Shown: positions 9,034 through 15,802 of the stretch, one piece after another | How positions within the stretch are numbered: the stretch's first letter is position 1 | How the letters are laid out: every line of letters begins with the position of its first letter | Assembly: GCF_001280305.1 (NCBI RefSeq) | Contig: NZ_CP012623.1 | Span: 2,108,001 to 2,172,000 of the forward strand | From: Hymenobacter sp. DG25A | GTDB lineage: Bacteria > Bacteroidota > Bacteroidia > Cytophagales > Hymenobacteraceae | Direction: 5' to 3' | Length of the DNA stretch: 64,000 nt | Translations under genes and position numbers: made by a program | Notes under the pieces: model-generated | Told to the model about the DNA's origin: nothing | The model's database searches: none | Seen by the model: only the letters and a program-made list of their open reading frames with translations

Positions 9034-9324
9034 TTACGCCAGCATATCGGCGTACTCCTGGTGGTGCTTGTGCAGGTAGGATTTCATGAAAGAGCAGCTG
9101 GCCGTTACGCGCAGCTGGTTGTCCCGCGCATACTGCAGGGCTTCCTGGGCCAGGCAGTCGCCTACTTTCTGGCCCCGCAGCTCCTCATCCACAAAGGTGT
9201 GGGTGAAGTCGATAACCTGGTCGGCGGGCAGGCTGTAGGCCAACTCGGCGTTGTAGCCATTTATAAGCGTGGTGAATTCCTGTTCTTCCTTGTTGTGCTG
9301 AATCTGAGGCTTAGGATGCGACAT
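9034..9324 (-). CDS. Small GNAT-like N-acetyltransferase (NATD1/YjdJ type)
   Basis: 96 residues from the ATG at 9322-9324. It has the compact GNAT fold of the NATD1-like family: QEFTTLINGYNAELAYSL, IDFTHTFVDEELRGQKVGD (acetyl-CoA-binding turn with RGQKVG), LAQEALQYARDNQLRV and a terminal SFMKSYLHKHHQEYADML, matching the family's 'C..V..Y...HPEY' ending. A small acyl-CoA-dependent transferase of unknown substrate. An upstream in-frame ATG would add 11 residues with no homology, so the internal start is preferred. Confidence 0.85.
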   Translation of the reverse strand: MSHPKPQIQHNKEEQEFTTLINGYNAELAYSLPADQVIDFTHTFVDEELRGQKVGDCLAQEALQYARDNQLRVTASCSFMKSYLHKHHQEYADMLA

Positions 9325-9493
9325 GGGCGTAAAATAATGGGATAACAGCGGCCGCAAAAGCGCCGCCTGGGTCTATACGGCTGGTTCGGGATTTTGGCGA
9401 AGCTTAGCCACAAGCCCGCCGGTTTACGTATGGCCTAAGCAAGGGTGCTTGCCGCCCTGTGTTTGTCCATCTCTACTCCAAGTTTGTATTCCC

Positions 9494-9955
9494 ATGCAAA
9501 ACAACCCCAACGACGGCAGCAACGACAATCCGGACGAGTTCAGTGAATTCCGCAAAGACCAGCAGCCCGATAATATTCGGAAAGGCACCAACACCCCGCA
9601 GCAGTCTGCTACCGGCGTAGCCGGCCAGAGCGCCAGCGTACCCAATACCTCCGCCACCACGCCTACCTACGGCGAGTTTGGCGCCCCCGAGCTGGCAGCA
9701 CCGGCCGAGGGCGTACCCGGCGGCGTGGCTGCCCCCTCTACCCCTGCCCCGGAGCAGCGCGGCAGCGCCCCGCAAAACCTGGCTACCGGTGAGGTAAAAG
9801 CGGCCCACGATGCAGAAAGCGCAGAGCGCCGTGAGTCCTACAAAGAGGATGACCCTCGCTACGGCAGCGGCACCCGCAACTGGGAAACCCGCGAGCCTGC
9901 TAACCGCAGCGCCGGCTCCGAAGACGAGCCCAGCCGCCTGGACCAGAACGTGTAA
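9494..9955 (+). CDS. Hydrophilic low-complexity protein, unknown
   Basis: 153 residues starting at the ATG at 9494 (MQNNPNDGSNDNPDEFSEF). Rich in Pro, Ala, Gly, Asn and charged residues, with no signal peptide, no membrane segment and no predicted globular core: a likely intrinsically disordered protein. The C-terminus (DPRYGSGTRNWETREPANRS) is highly charged. It is followed 19 bases later by another disordered small protein of similar composition, so the two look like an operon. Disordered proteins like this are often stress-related in this group, but that is speculation. Confidence 0.72.
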   Translation: MQNNPNDGSNDNPDEFSEFRKDQQPDNIRKGTNTPQQSATGVAGQSASVPNTSATTPTYGEFGAPELAAPAEGVPGGVAAPSTPAPEQRGSAPQNLATGEVKAAHDAESAERRESYKEDDPRYGSGTRNWETREPANRSAGSEDEPSRLDQNV

Positions 9956-9974
9956 TTAACCCCTCCCTATTTCC

Positions 9975-10232
9975 ATGGCCACACCCAAGAACACCTCCGC
10001 CGAAGATGCCGCTGGCAAAGGCAAAATGAGTCCTGAGCAGCAGCGCCACCACGACGAGCTATATAACTACAAGCGCGACGAGGAAGGCACTCTGGATACT
10101 TCCGAAATGCTGGACACTGCCACCTCCGGCCAGCCTGATACCCCCACCACCGGCCCCGACCCGGAGGAAAGCCAGGTAGACGAGCTGCGCGACCCGGGCT
10201 TCAACAACCCCATCGACGACAACAACCGGTAA
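9975..10232 (+). CDS. Small hydrophilic protein, unknown
   Basis: 85 residues, acidic and Pro/Thr/Asp-rich (EESQVDELRDPGFNNPIDDN), with a Lys/His-rich middle (MSPEQQRHHDELYNYKRDEE). No domain recognised. Lies 19 bases downstream of the other disordered protein and just before a terminator. Good codon usage and the tight spacing support a real gene. Confidence 0.7.
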   Translation: MATPKNTSAEDAAGKGKMSPEQQRHHDELYNYKRDEEGTLDTSEMLDTATSGQPDTPTTGPDPEESQVDELRDPGFNNPIDDNNR

Positions 10233-10251
10233 GTCCGATTTTTTTCGTTCC

Positions 10252-10288
10252 AAAAAACCCGCCCTGTGTAATGCAGAGCGGGTTTTTC
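10252..10288 (+). terminator. Rho-independent terminator
   Basis: A 10-bp A/GC stem (10253-10262 with 10278-10287) with flanking A and T runs ends the two-gene hydrophilic-protein unit. Confidence 0.85.
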
Positions 10289-10337
10289 GTTTTTAGCCGA
10301 ATATTTATTTTATCAGATACTTGACATTGGCTTTCAC

Positions 10338-10359
10338 TATGACGTATGTTTACGTCATA
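10338..10359. promoter_or_regulatory. ArsR operator: perfect 9-bp inverted repeat
   Basis: TATGACGTA, four bases, then TACGTCATA, centred 26 bases before the arsR ATG. It contains TATGTTTA (10345-10352), one base off the TAnnTTTG -7 box, with a TTG at 10321-10323 about 21 bases upstream. An operator overlapping the -7 box fits autorepression by the ArsR encoded next to it (inferred from position). Confidence 0.7.
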
Positions 10360-10374
10360 CTTCATAACCAACCC

Positions 10375-10725
10375 ATGACCTACGCCAAACTCACCGGTTT
10401 TACCGAAGGCCAGCAGCAGTTGGCCCGCCTGGCCAAGGCCCTGGCCCACCCGGCGCGGGTAGCCATTATAGAGCTGCTGGCCGCCCGCCAAACCTGCATT
10501 TCCGGCGACATTGCCGCCGAGCTTCCGCTAAGCCGCACCACTGTTTCCCAGCACCTGCAGGAGCTGAAAGCCGTGGGCCTGATTAAGGGTGATATTGATG
10601 GCCTGACCGTTTGCTACTGCCTGAATACCGAGCTGCTGCAGGATGTGCAGCAGCAGTTTACCTCCTTTTTCCGGGTAGCGGCCACCCCGGCCGCCAGCTG
10701 TGCCCCCACCGCCTGCTGCGGCTGA
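10375..10725 (+). CDS. arsR: ArsR/SmtB-family arsenic-responsive repressor
   Basis: 116 residues from the ATG at 10375. Winged helix-turn-helix: [20 protein letters not shown], then [27 protein letters not shown] as the recognition helix, and the wing [13 protein letters not shown]. Earlier in-frame starts would overlap the operator palindrome and are less likely. Candidate As(III) ligands are Cys41 next to the DNA-binding helices and a Cys-rich tail (Cys109, Cys114, Cys115, ending TACCG). The classical ELCVCDL box is absent, so the sensing site differs from the E. coli type. First gene of the ars operon; binding to the adjacent palindrome and release by As(III) is expected from the family. 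Confidence 0.93.
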   Translation: MTYAKLTGFTEGQQQLARLAKALAHPARVAIIELLAARQTCISGDIAAELPLSRTTVSQHLQELKAVGLIKGDIDGLTVCYCLNTELLQDVQQQFTSFFRVAATPAASCAPTACCG

Positions 10726-10792
10726 TTTCCGGCCTCACTTTCTTCCCGACTTTTCCATTCTTTTTTTCACACACTCGCTACCCTTTCTGACT

Positions 10793-11359
10793 ATGAAAAC
10801 TGCCCCCTTCCCCCGCATGCACGTGTCGTTGTACGTTTCCGACCTCACGGCTACTGTTAACTTCTACACAGCTTTCTTTGGGCAGCCCGCTGCCAAGATT
10901 AAGCCCGGCTACGCCAAGTATGTGCTGGAGCAGCCTTCCCTCATCATCTCCTTCGTGGAAAACCCCGAGCGGGTGCAGAGCCACTTCGGCCACCTAGGCT
11001 TTCAGGTAGAAACCGTGGAAGAGTTGGAACAGCGCCTGGCCGTGGCCCGCGCCGCCGGCCTGGTCAGCCGCGAGGAAACAGGCACCAGCTGCTGCTACGC
11101 CAAGCAGGACAAGTTTTGGGTAAACGACCCCGACGGCGTGGAGTGGGAAGTGTATTACTTCCACGAAGACGCCGAGTTTAACGACCCACGCTACCAGGCC
11201 GAGTACGACCAAGCCAGCGGAACCACGCAGTGCTGCATTGCGCCCGCCACCAAGCAGTCCATTCCGGAGGAAGTACTAACCACCGCGCCCATGGCCTTCG
11301 CCATTACTCCCGAGCCAGTGGCCGCCAGCGCCTGCTCTCCCGGCTGCGGCTGCGCCTAA
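10793..11359 (+). CDS. arsI: ArsI-type C-As lyase (ArsI/CadI family, VOC fold)
   Basis: 188 residues from the ATG at 10793. Vicinal-oxygen-chelate fold with metal ligands His10 (RMHVSLYVSDL), His67 (HFGHLGFQVE) and Glu118 (GVEWEVYYF), and the adjacent Cys100-Cys101 pair (TGTSCCYAKQDKFWVNDPDG) that binds trivalent organoarsenicals in known ArsI enzymes. ArsI is an Fe(II)- and O2-dependent dioxygenase that cleaves the carbon-arsenic bond of methylarsenite and trivalent aromatic arsenicals to release As(III). The last ~50 residues are extra and Cys-rich (TTQCCIAP; CSPGCGCA). It follows arsR by 67 bases. CadI-like naming for the same family is an alternative. Confidence 0.88.
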   Translation: MKTAPFPRMHVSLYVSDLTATVNFYTAFFGQPAAKIKPGYAKYVLEQPSLIISFVENPERVQSHFGHLGFQVETVEELEQRLAVARAAGLVSREETGTSCCYAKQDKFWVNDPDGVEWEVYYFHEDAEFNDPRYQAEYDQASGTTQCCIAPATKQSIPEEVLTTAPMAFAITPEPVAASACSPGCGCA

Positions 11360-11392
11360 TAACCTATAGATTCCCGGTAATTTCCTGATGAT

Positions 11393-11419
11393 GTCGCGGG
11401 CGTTAAAAGCGCCCGCGAC
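11393..11419 (+). other. Intercistronic stem-loop in the ars operon
   Basis: A 10-bp GC stem (11393-11402 with 11410-11419) around a 7-base loop, without a T run. It sits between arsI and the GNAT gene and could stabilise or process the mRNA. Confidence 0.5.
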
Positions 11420-11435
11420 CAATTCTTCTCTCCCT

Positions 11436-11957
11436 ATGCTTATTCAACCTCTTACGGAAGCGCACTGGACGGCTGGCCAGGCTATTTACCAGGCCGGTAT
11501 GGATACCGGCAACGCCACCTTCACCACGCAGGCGCCCGCCTGGGCCGACTGGGATACAGGCCACCTGAAGCACAGCCGCCTGGTGGCGCTGAAGGATGAT
11601 GGACAGGTACTGGCCTGGGCGGCGCTGTCGCCGGTATCGGGGCGGTGCGTGTATGGGGGCGTGGCCGAGGTCAGCATTTATGTAGCCGATGAGGCCCGCG
11701 GGCAAGGAGTGGGCCGCAGGTTACTGAGCGCCCTCATCCAGGAATCAGAACAAAACGGCATCTGGACGCTGCAAGCCGGCATTTTCCGGGAGAATACCCC
11801 CAGCCTGCGCCTGCACGAATCAGTAGGGTTCCGCACGGTGGGCTACCGGGAGCGGATTGGGCAGCTGCACGGCGTGTGGCGCGATACGGTGCTGCTGGAG
11901 CGGCGCAGCCCGGTGGTGGGAGCTGCTGCTGCTTTAGCTGCTTCGCAGAGTGAATAA
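11436..11957 (+). CDS. GNAT acetyltransferase, ArsN/phosphinothricin-acetyltransferase-like
   Basis: 173 residues from the ATG at 11436; an earlier in-frame ATG would start inside the intercistronic hairpin. The phosphinothricin/arsinothricin acetyltransferase pattern is visible: AIYQAGMDTGNATFTTQAP, VAEVSIYVADEARGQGVGRR (acetyl-CoA loop), LLSALIQESEQNGIWTLQAG, ENTPSLRLHESVGFRTVGYR. Such enzymes N-acetylate the alpha-amino group of phosphinothricin or arsinothricin. Its position inside an ars operon supports the ArsN function (inferred); a general amino-acid acetyltransferase is the alternative. Confidence 0.82.
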   Translation: MLIQPLTEAHWTAGQAIYQAGMDTGNATFTTQAPAWADWDTGHLKHSRLVALKDDGQVLAWAALSPVSGRCVYGGVAEVSIYVADEARGQGVGRRLLSALIQESEQNGIWTLQAGIFRENTPSLRLHESVGFRTVGYRERIGQLHGVWRDTVLLERRSPVVGAAAALAASQSE

Positions 11958-11989
11958 ACCTACGACCGACGTTGCTCGCTGCTCCTCAC

Positions 11990-12385
11990 ATGTCTGCTTC
12001 TGATACCCTCTCTTACATTAGTCAGCATAATCTAATCGGCATTCGGGCCGGGCAGGACCGCCCCACTTTCCTCTCTATCTGGATGGTGGTGGTAGATGAC
12101 CGGATTTTTGCCCGCTCCTGGGGGCTGGCCGAAAAAAGCTGGTTCAACACGTTTATGGAAAACCCGGCCGGCGCCATCCGCTGCGGCGAGGTGGTGATTC
12201 CCGTGCGGGCCGTAGTTCCCTCCGATTTGGCCCGGCTGAACGAGCGTATCAGTCAGGCTTACCTGGCCAAGTACGATGCCGGCGCCAACTCTCCTTATGC
12301 CCAGGGCATTATCCAGCCTCAGCACGTAGCCCGCACCCTGGAATTCGTAGTAGAGCCTACGGCCTCCCCGGCTTCGGTTAACTGA
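11990..12385 (+). CDS. DUF2255 family protein
   Basis: 131 residues from the ATG at 11990. DUF2255 pattern: [40 protein letters not shown], then [14 protein letters not shown] and a terminal TLEFVVEP. This resembles small split-barrel (flavin-reductase-like) proteins that bind flavin or a related ligand, but no function is established. It lies 32 bases after the GNAT gene and 41 before acr3, so it is co-transcribed with arsenic resistance genes. Confidence 0.8.
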   Translation: MSASDTLSYISQHNLIGIRAGQDRPTFLSIWMVVVDDRIFARSWGLAEKSWFNTFMENPAGAIRCGEVVIPVRAVVPSDLARLNERISQAYLAKYDAGANSPYAQGIIQPQHVARTLEFVVEPTASPASVN

Positions 12386-12426
12386 ATTCCTCTTCCCTGC
12401 CGCTGCTCTGCCAGCCTATTCCATAC

Positions 12427-13532
12427 ATGATGTCGCCTCTTTCTCCCCCGCCGGCGCCGGCCGTTCTGGCCCGCAAAAAGCTTTCCGCCCTGGACCGGGG
12501 CCTCACCCTGTGGATATTCCTGGCTATGGCCCTGGGCGTAGCGCTGGGCTACTTCGTGCCGGGCGTGGAGCGCGTCATTAATTACTTCTCGGTGGGCACC
12601 GTGAATGTGCCCCTGGCCATCGGGCTTATTCTGATGATGTACCCACCCCTGGCCAAGGTGAAATACGAGCAGCTGCCGCGCGTTTTCAAAAACACGCGAA
12701 TCATCGGGCTTTCTCTTTTTCTGAACTGGATTGCAGGACCCCTGCTGATGTTTTTTCTGGCTATCTGGCTCTTGCCCGATAAGCCGGAATACATGATGGG
12801 CCTGATCCTAATTGGCATTGCGCGCTGCATTGCCATGGTGCTGGTTTGGAATGATCTGGCCGACGGCAGCCGCGAATACGCCGCCGGGCTGGTGGCCTTG
12901 AACTCCATTTTTCAGGTGCTCTTTTACAGCGTGCTGGCCTGGCTCTTTATCACGGTGCTGCCGCCGTATTTTGGGCTGAAAGGCTACGCGGTAAACATCG
13001 GTATCTGGGATATTGCGCAGAGCGTACTAGTGTACCTGGGCATTCCTTTTTTGCGGGTTTTCTGTCCCGCTCCGTTTTGCGCGCGGCTAAAGGAGATGCC
13101 TGGTACGAGACGGTATTTATTCCGGCCATCAGCCCCATTACCCTTATTGCGCTGCTGGCCACTATTGTGGTGATGTTCAGTCTGAAGGGCCAGCTTATTG
13201 TGCAGATTCCGCTGGACGTGCTGCGCATTACGCTGCCGCTGGCCTTGTACTTTGGTATTATGTTCCTGCTGAGCTTTGCAGTCGGCAAATTTCTGGGGGC
13301 CGGCTACGCCGAGAATACCAGCATTGCCTTTACCGCTACCGGCAACAACTTTGAGCTGGCCATTGCCGTGGCCATTGGCGTATTTGGCCTGAACTCAGGG
13401 CAGGCATTTGCCGGCGTGGTAGGCCCCCTGATTGAGGTACCCGCCCTTATTGCTCTGGTAAATGTGGCCTTCTGGCTGCGCCGCCGCTGGTACGCCACCC
13501 CGGCAGCGGCCAACGGCCGTACGGCAGCATAG
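12427..13532 (+). pseudogene. acr3: ACR3-family arsenite exporter, single-base frameshift at a T6 run
   Basis: The first frame (from 12427) covers the N-terminal half: [40 protein letters not shown] and the signature [18 protein letters not shown] with the transport cysteine Cys134. It reaches YLGIPFL and then departs from the family. The other half is in the -1 frame ([55 protein letters not shown]) and ends at 13532. Joining the frames at 13047-13053 restores an uninterrupted ACR3 protein of normal length (~10 membrane segments). The break is at T TTT TTG, so the cause may be a sequencing error in T6, a real 1-base deletion, or -1 ribosomal slippage. The intact protein would expel As(III) using the proton-motive force. 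Confidence 0.9.
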
Positions 13533-13557
13533 TTGATGGCAGCAACTTCTCCCGGTT

Positions 13558-13770
13558 ATGAATGAGTTGGTTACTTCCACTGTTATTACCTGCCCCGCGT
13601 GCGGCCAGCGGCAGGCAGAAGAAATGCCAACCAATGCGTGTCAGTATTTCTATGAATGCCCGCACTGCCATACGGTACTTAAGCCCCGGGCCGGAGACTG
13701 TTGCGTTTTCTGTTCGTACGGCACAGTAAAATGCCCGCCCATGCAGGCCGGTAGCTGCTGCGGCTGCTAA
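13558..13770 (+). CDS. GDCCVxC-domain cysteine-rich small protein
   Basis: 70 residues with 11 cysteines: ITCPACGQRQ, YECPHCHTVLKPRAG, then GDCCVFCSYGTVKCPPMQ and a terminal CCGC. The GDCCVxC signature defines a small family found beside arsenic or mercury resistance genes, where the last position of the motif is Sec in some members; here it is a standard Cys (TGT). CxxC pairs suggest a zinc or thiol-bound metal site. A role in metalloid binding or hand-over to the exporter is inferred from context. It is 25 bases after acr3 and 23 before arsC. Confidence 0.85.
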   Translation: MNELVTSTVITCPACGQRQAEEMPTNACQYFYECPHCHTVLKPRAGDCCVFCSYGTVKCPPMQAGSCCGC

Positions 13771-13793
13771 CTCCATTCTTCTATTCTTTACTG

Positions 13794-14234
13794 ATGGCTG
13801 AAATTCCTAACATTCTGGTGCTTTGTACCGGCAACTCCTGCCGCAGCCAGCTGCTGCACGGCTACCTGCAACAGCTGCTGGGTGAGCGTGCCCACGTGTA
13901 CTCAGCCGGCGTAGAAACCCACGGCCTGAACCCGCGCGCGGTGCAGATAATGCGCGAAAACGGCATCGACATCAGTCACCATACCAGCCACCACGTGGAG
14001 GAATACGCTCATATTCCTTTTGATTACGTCATTACCGTTTGCGACCATGCCCGGGAGGTGTGCCCGGTGTTTCCCTCTTCCGCTAAAAAGCTGCACCACA
14101 ACTTTCCGGACCCCGCCAAAGCCACGGGCACGGAGGAAGAAATCCTGCAGCAATTCCGCGCCGTACGCAACCAGGTTAAGGCCTATGCCCAGGCATTTGT
14201 AGATGAACATTTTCCCCAGCTGATACAGGATTAG
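13794..14234 (+). CDS. arsC: Arsenate reductase, thioredoxin-coupled (LMW-phosphatase type)
   Basis: 146 residues. The phosphatase P-loop Cys11-X5-Arg17 (CTGNSCRS) plus Cys83 and Cys90 (TVCDHAREVCPVFP) reproduce the Cys10/82/89 relay of Staphylococcus ArsC, in which arsenate is reduced to arsenite and the resulting disulfide is re-reduced by thioredoxin. The NFPDPAKATGTEEEIL segment also matches this class. Penultimate gene of the ars operon, supplying arsenite to the exporter. Confidence 0.95.
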   Translation: MAEIPNILVLCTGNSCRSQLLHGYLQQLLGERAHVYSAGVETHGLNPRAVQIMRENGIDISHHTSHHVEEYAHIPFDYVITVCDHAREVCPVFPSSAKKLHHNFPDPAKATGTEEEILQQFRAVRNQVKAYAQAFVDEHFPQLIQD

Positions 14235-14292
14235 CCATTCCCACGTATACTGCAGCATATTCCGCAACTCTTCTATCCATTACTGCAGCACT

Positions 14293-15111
14293 ATGGCCTC
14301 TCCCCTGCTGGTACTCACTGACTTCTCTCCTGCCGCCGACCATGCGCTTACCTACGCCAATGCGCTGGCCGAAAAACTGGATACCTCTATTGTGCTGCTG
14401 CATGTGCGGCGCACTTCCCTGCTGGACCCCGACCTGCTGACCGGCAGAATTGCCCACCTGAGTGAAGGCGAAGTAGCCACTGCTCTGGCCGAGCGCACCA
14501 ACCATCTGAGCGTGCCGGCCATAGTAGAAGTAACCACTGACCTGGTGCCCCAAGCCATAACCGAAGCCACGGAGCGCCTGCACCCCAGCCTGCTGATTGT
14601 AGGCAAGCCCGACACCGAATACACCCCCGATGAGCTGGTAACTACTACCTCCCTGGAGCTGATTCATGCCGCTTCCTGCCCCATGCTGGTAGTACCGGTT
14701 ACCTCCGCCGTAGCCAGCCCCCCAGCCCACATTACACTGGCAGTTGATGGTAAAGGCTTTGCCCTGAGCGCAGAATCAGCGAATATTCCGCACCTGCTGC
14801 ACGAGTTGGGCGCGCCCCTAACCGTGGTGCACATAGCCACACCCGAAGAAACCGAATCGGCGCAGCTTTCCCTAGACTCTGTGCAGCGAAGCGGCCTAAC
14901 CATGGAGTTGGAGCAGCCCCAAACGCAGGTGGTACGCCACTCCGATCTGGCTGAAGGCATACAGGAAGCCGTACTGCTCACCCAGGCTGACTTGCTGGTG
15001 CTGGTGGCGCGGCGGCATAGCCTGCTTGGTGAGCTGTTTCATCACAGCGTAACGGCCCAGGTGATACGCCACAGTATTGTACCAGTGCTAGTGCTACCCA
15101 GCGAGGATTAA
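14293..15111 (+). CDS. Universal stress protein, two UspA domains
   Basis: 272 residues: two Usp domains (about 1-137 and 145-272). The first has LVLTDFSPAADHALTYANAL, LIVGKP and CPMLVVPV; the second is more divergent but keeps LLVLVARRHSLLGELFHHSV and PVLVLP. No canonical G-2X-G-9X-G(S/T) ATP loop is complete in the second half. It sits 58 bases after arsC and just before the operon terminator, so it is probably expressed with arsenic resistance. The Usp role (stress survival) is general and unproven here. Confidence 0.88.
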   Translation: MASPLLVLTDFSPAADHALTYANALAEKLDTSIVLLHVRRTSLLDPDLLTGRIAHLSEGEVATALAERTNHLSVPAIVEVTTDLVPQAITEATERLHPSLLIVGKPDTEYTPDELVTTTSLELIHAASCPMLVVPVTSAVASPPAHITLAVDGKGFALSAESANIPHLLHELGAPLTVVHIATPEETESAQLSLDSVQRSGLTMELEQPQTQVVRHSDLAEGIQEAVLLTQADLLVLVARRHSLLGELFHHSVTAQVIRHSIVPVLVLPSED

Positions 15112-15144
15112 GCTCCGCTGACTCTTCCTGGAGACGATACCCCG

Positions 15145-15170
15145 GCCCCGCCTATTTGGCGGGGCTTTTT
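15145..15170 (+). terminator. Rho-independent terminator of the ars operon
   Basis: An 8-bp GC stem (15145-15152 with 15158-15165), TATTT loop, then a T5 run. Confidence 0.9.
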
Positions 15171-15802
15171 CTTGTGCTGTATATCTCTGAATGGGTTTTA
15201 TAGGGCTGGAAATAGTGGAGTGAAACAAGTATTCTATAGTCATATTTGCCCTTATGCTCAATTAGTTTTTTCATATATAAAAATGATTAAATATTATTTA
15301 TGGGCTTATTTTGATATCGGATTTAATTGTGATTAAATTGACTTAATTCTTTAACAAGTAACCTACCAGGCCTACTTCATCCCGCGGCCAGGGATGGGCA
15401 GGCGGCCCGCCAGAGTATCCACCGTGAGTGCCGATTACGCATACGGGTTTCATTGTACTCTCTTCCGCTAATCCAGACTGCCATACGCCAACCCACCAGA
15501 AGATAATTACCAAGGTTGGGTTCACGCACTGCCTGCAACAGTGTGCCTGTTACTTCTATGTCTGAACGGTCGCCTTTTACTTCATTATAAATCTATTCAG
15601 CGCTATAGCTCATTCCTAGAATGCAGCTGCGTTAACTGACCCCACACCTATTCTGTAGCAGCCGGTCCAGGTTACCCGCTACTGCCTCTACTGCTTCCTA
15701 AGGTCCGGGTTGAAGCCACATTCTGTGGATTCCTGGAGAGCTGTTGTCTACAGCGCCGCGTGCTTGGTGATTTTTTCAGTACCGAATCTGACCTATGCAA
15801 CT
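15171..15802 (+). promoter_or_regulatory. AT-rich promoter region and long leader of surface protein A
   Basis: No convincing gene. Bases ~15180-15355 are strongly AT-rich; the remaining ~450 bases have normal GC and short blocks shared with the leader of the paralogue at 18694: CCACCGTGAGT (here around 15420), a GCCGGTC-AGG-TACCCGCT block at 15661-15680 matching 18551-18570, and a similar run into the ATG. I read this as a duplicated promoter plus conserved 5' leader. Confidence 0.45.

Noticed and set aside
9449..9493. Upstream start for the hydrophilic protein
   Set aside because: It uses a TTG and adds a stretch unlike the rest; the ATG at 9494 is normal.
13558..13770. Selenocysteine in the GDCCVxC protein
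   Set aside because: The position is encoded by TGT and no in-frame TGA is present, so it is an ordinary cysteine version.
15343..15525. 60-residue minus frame in the leader of surface protein A
   Set aside because: No conservation with the other leader in protein terms and no start signals.
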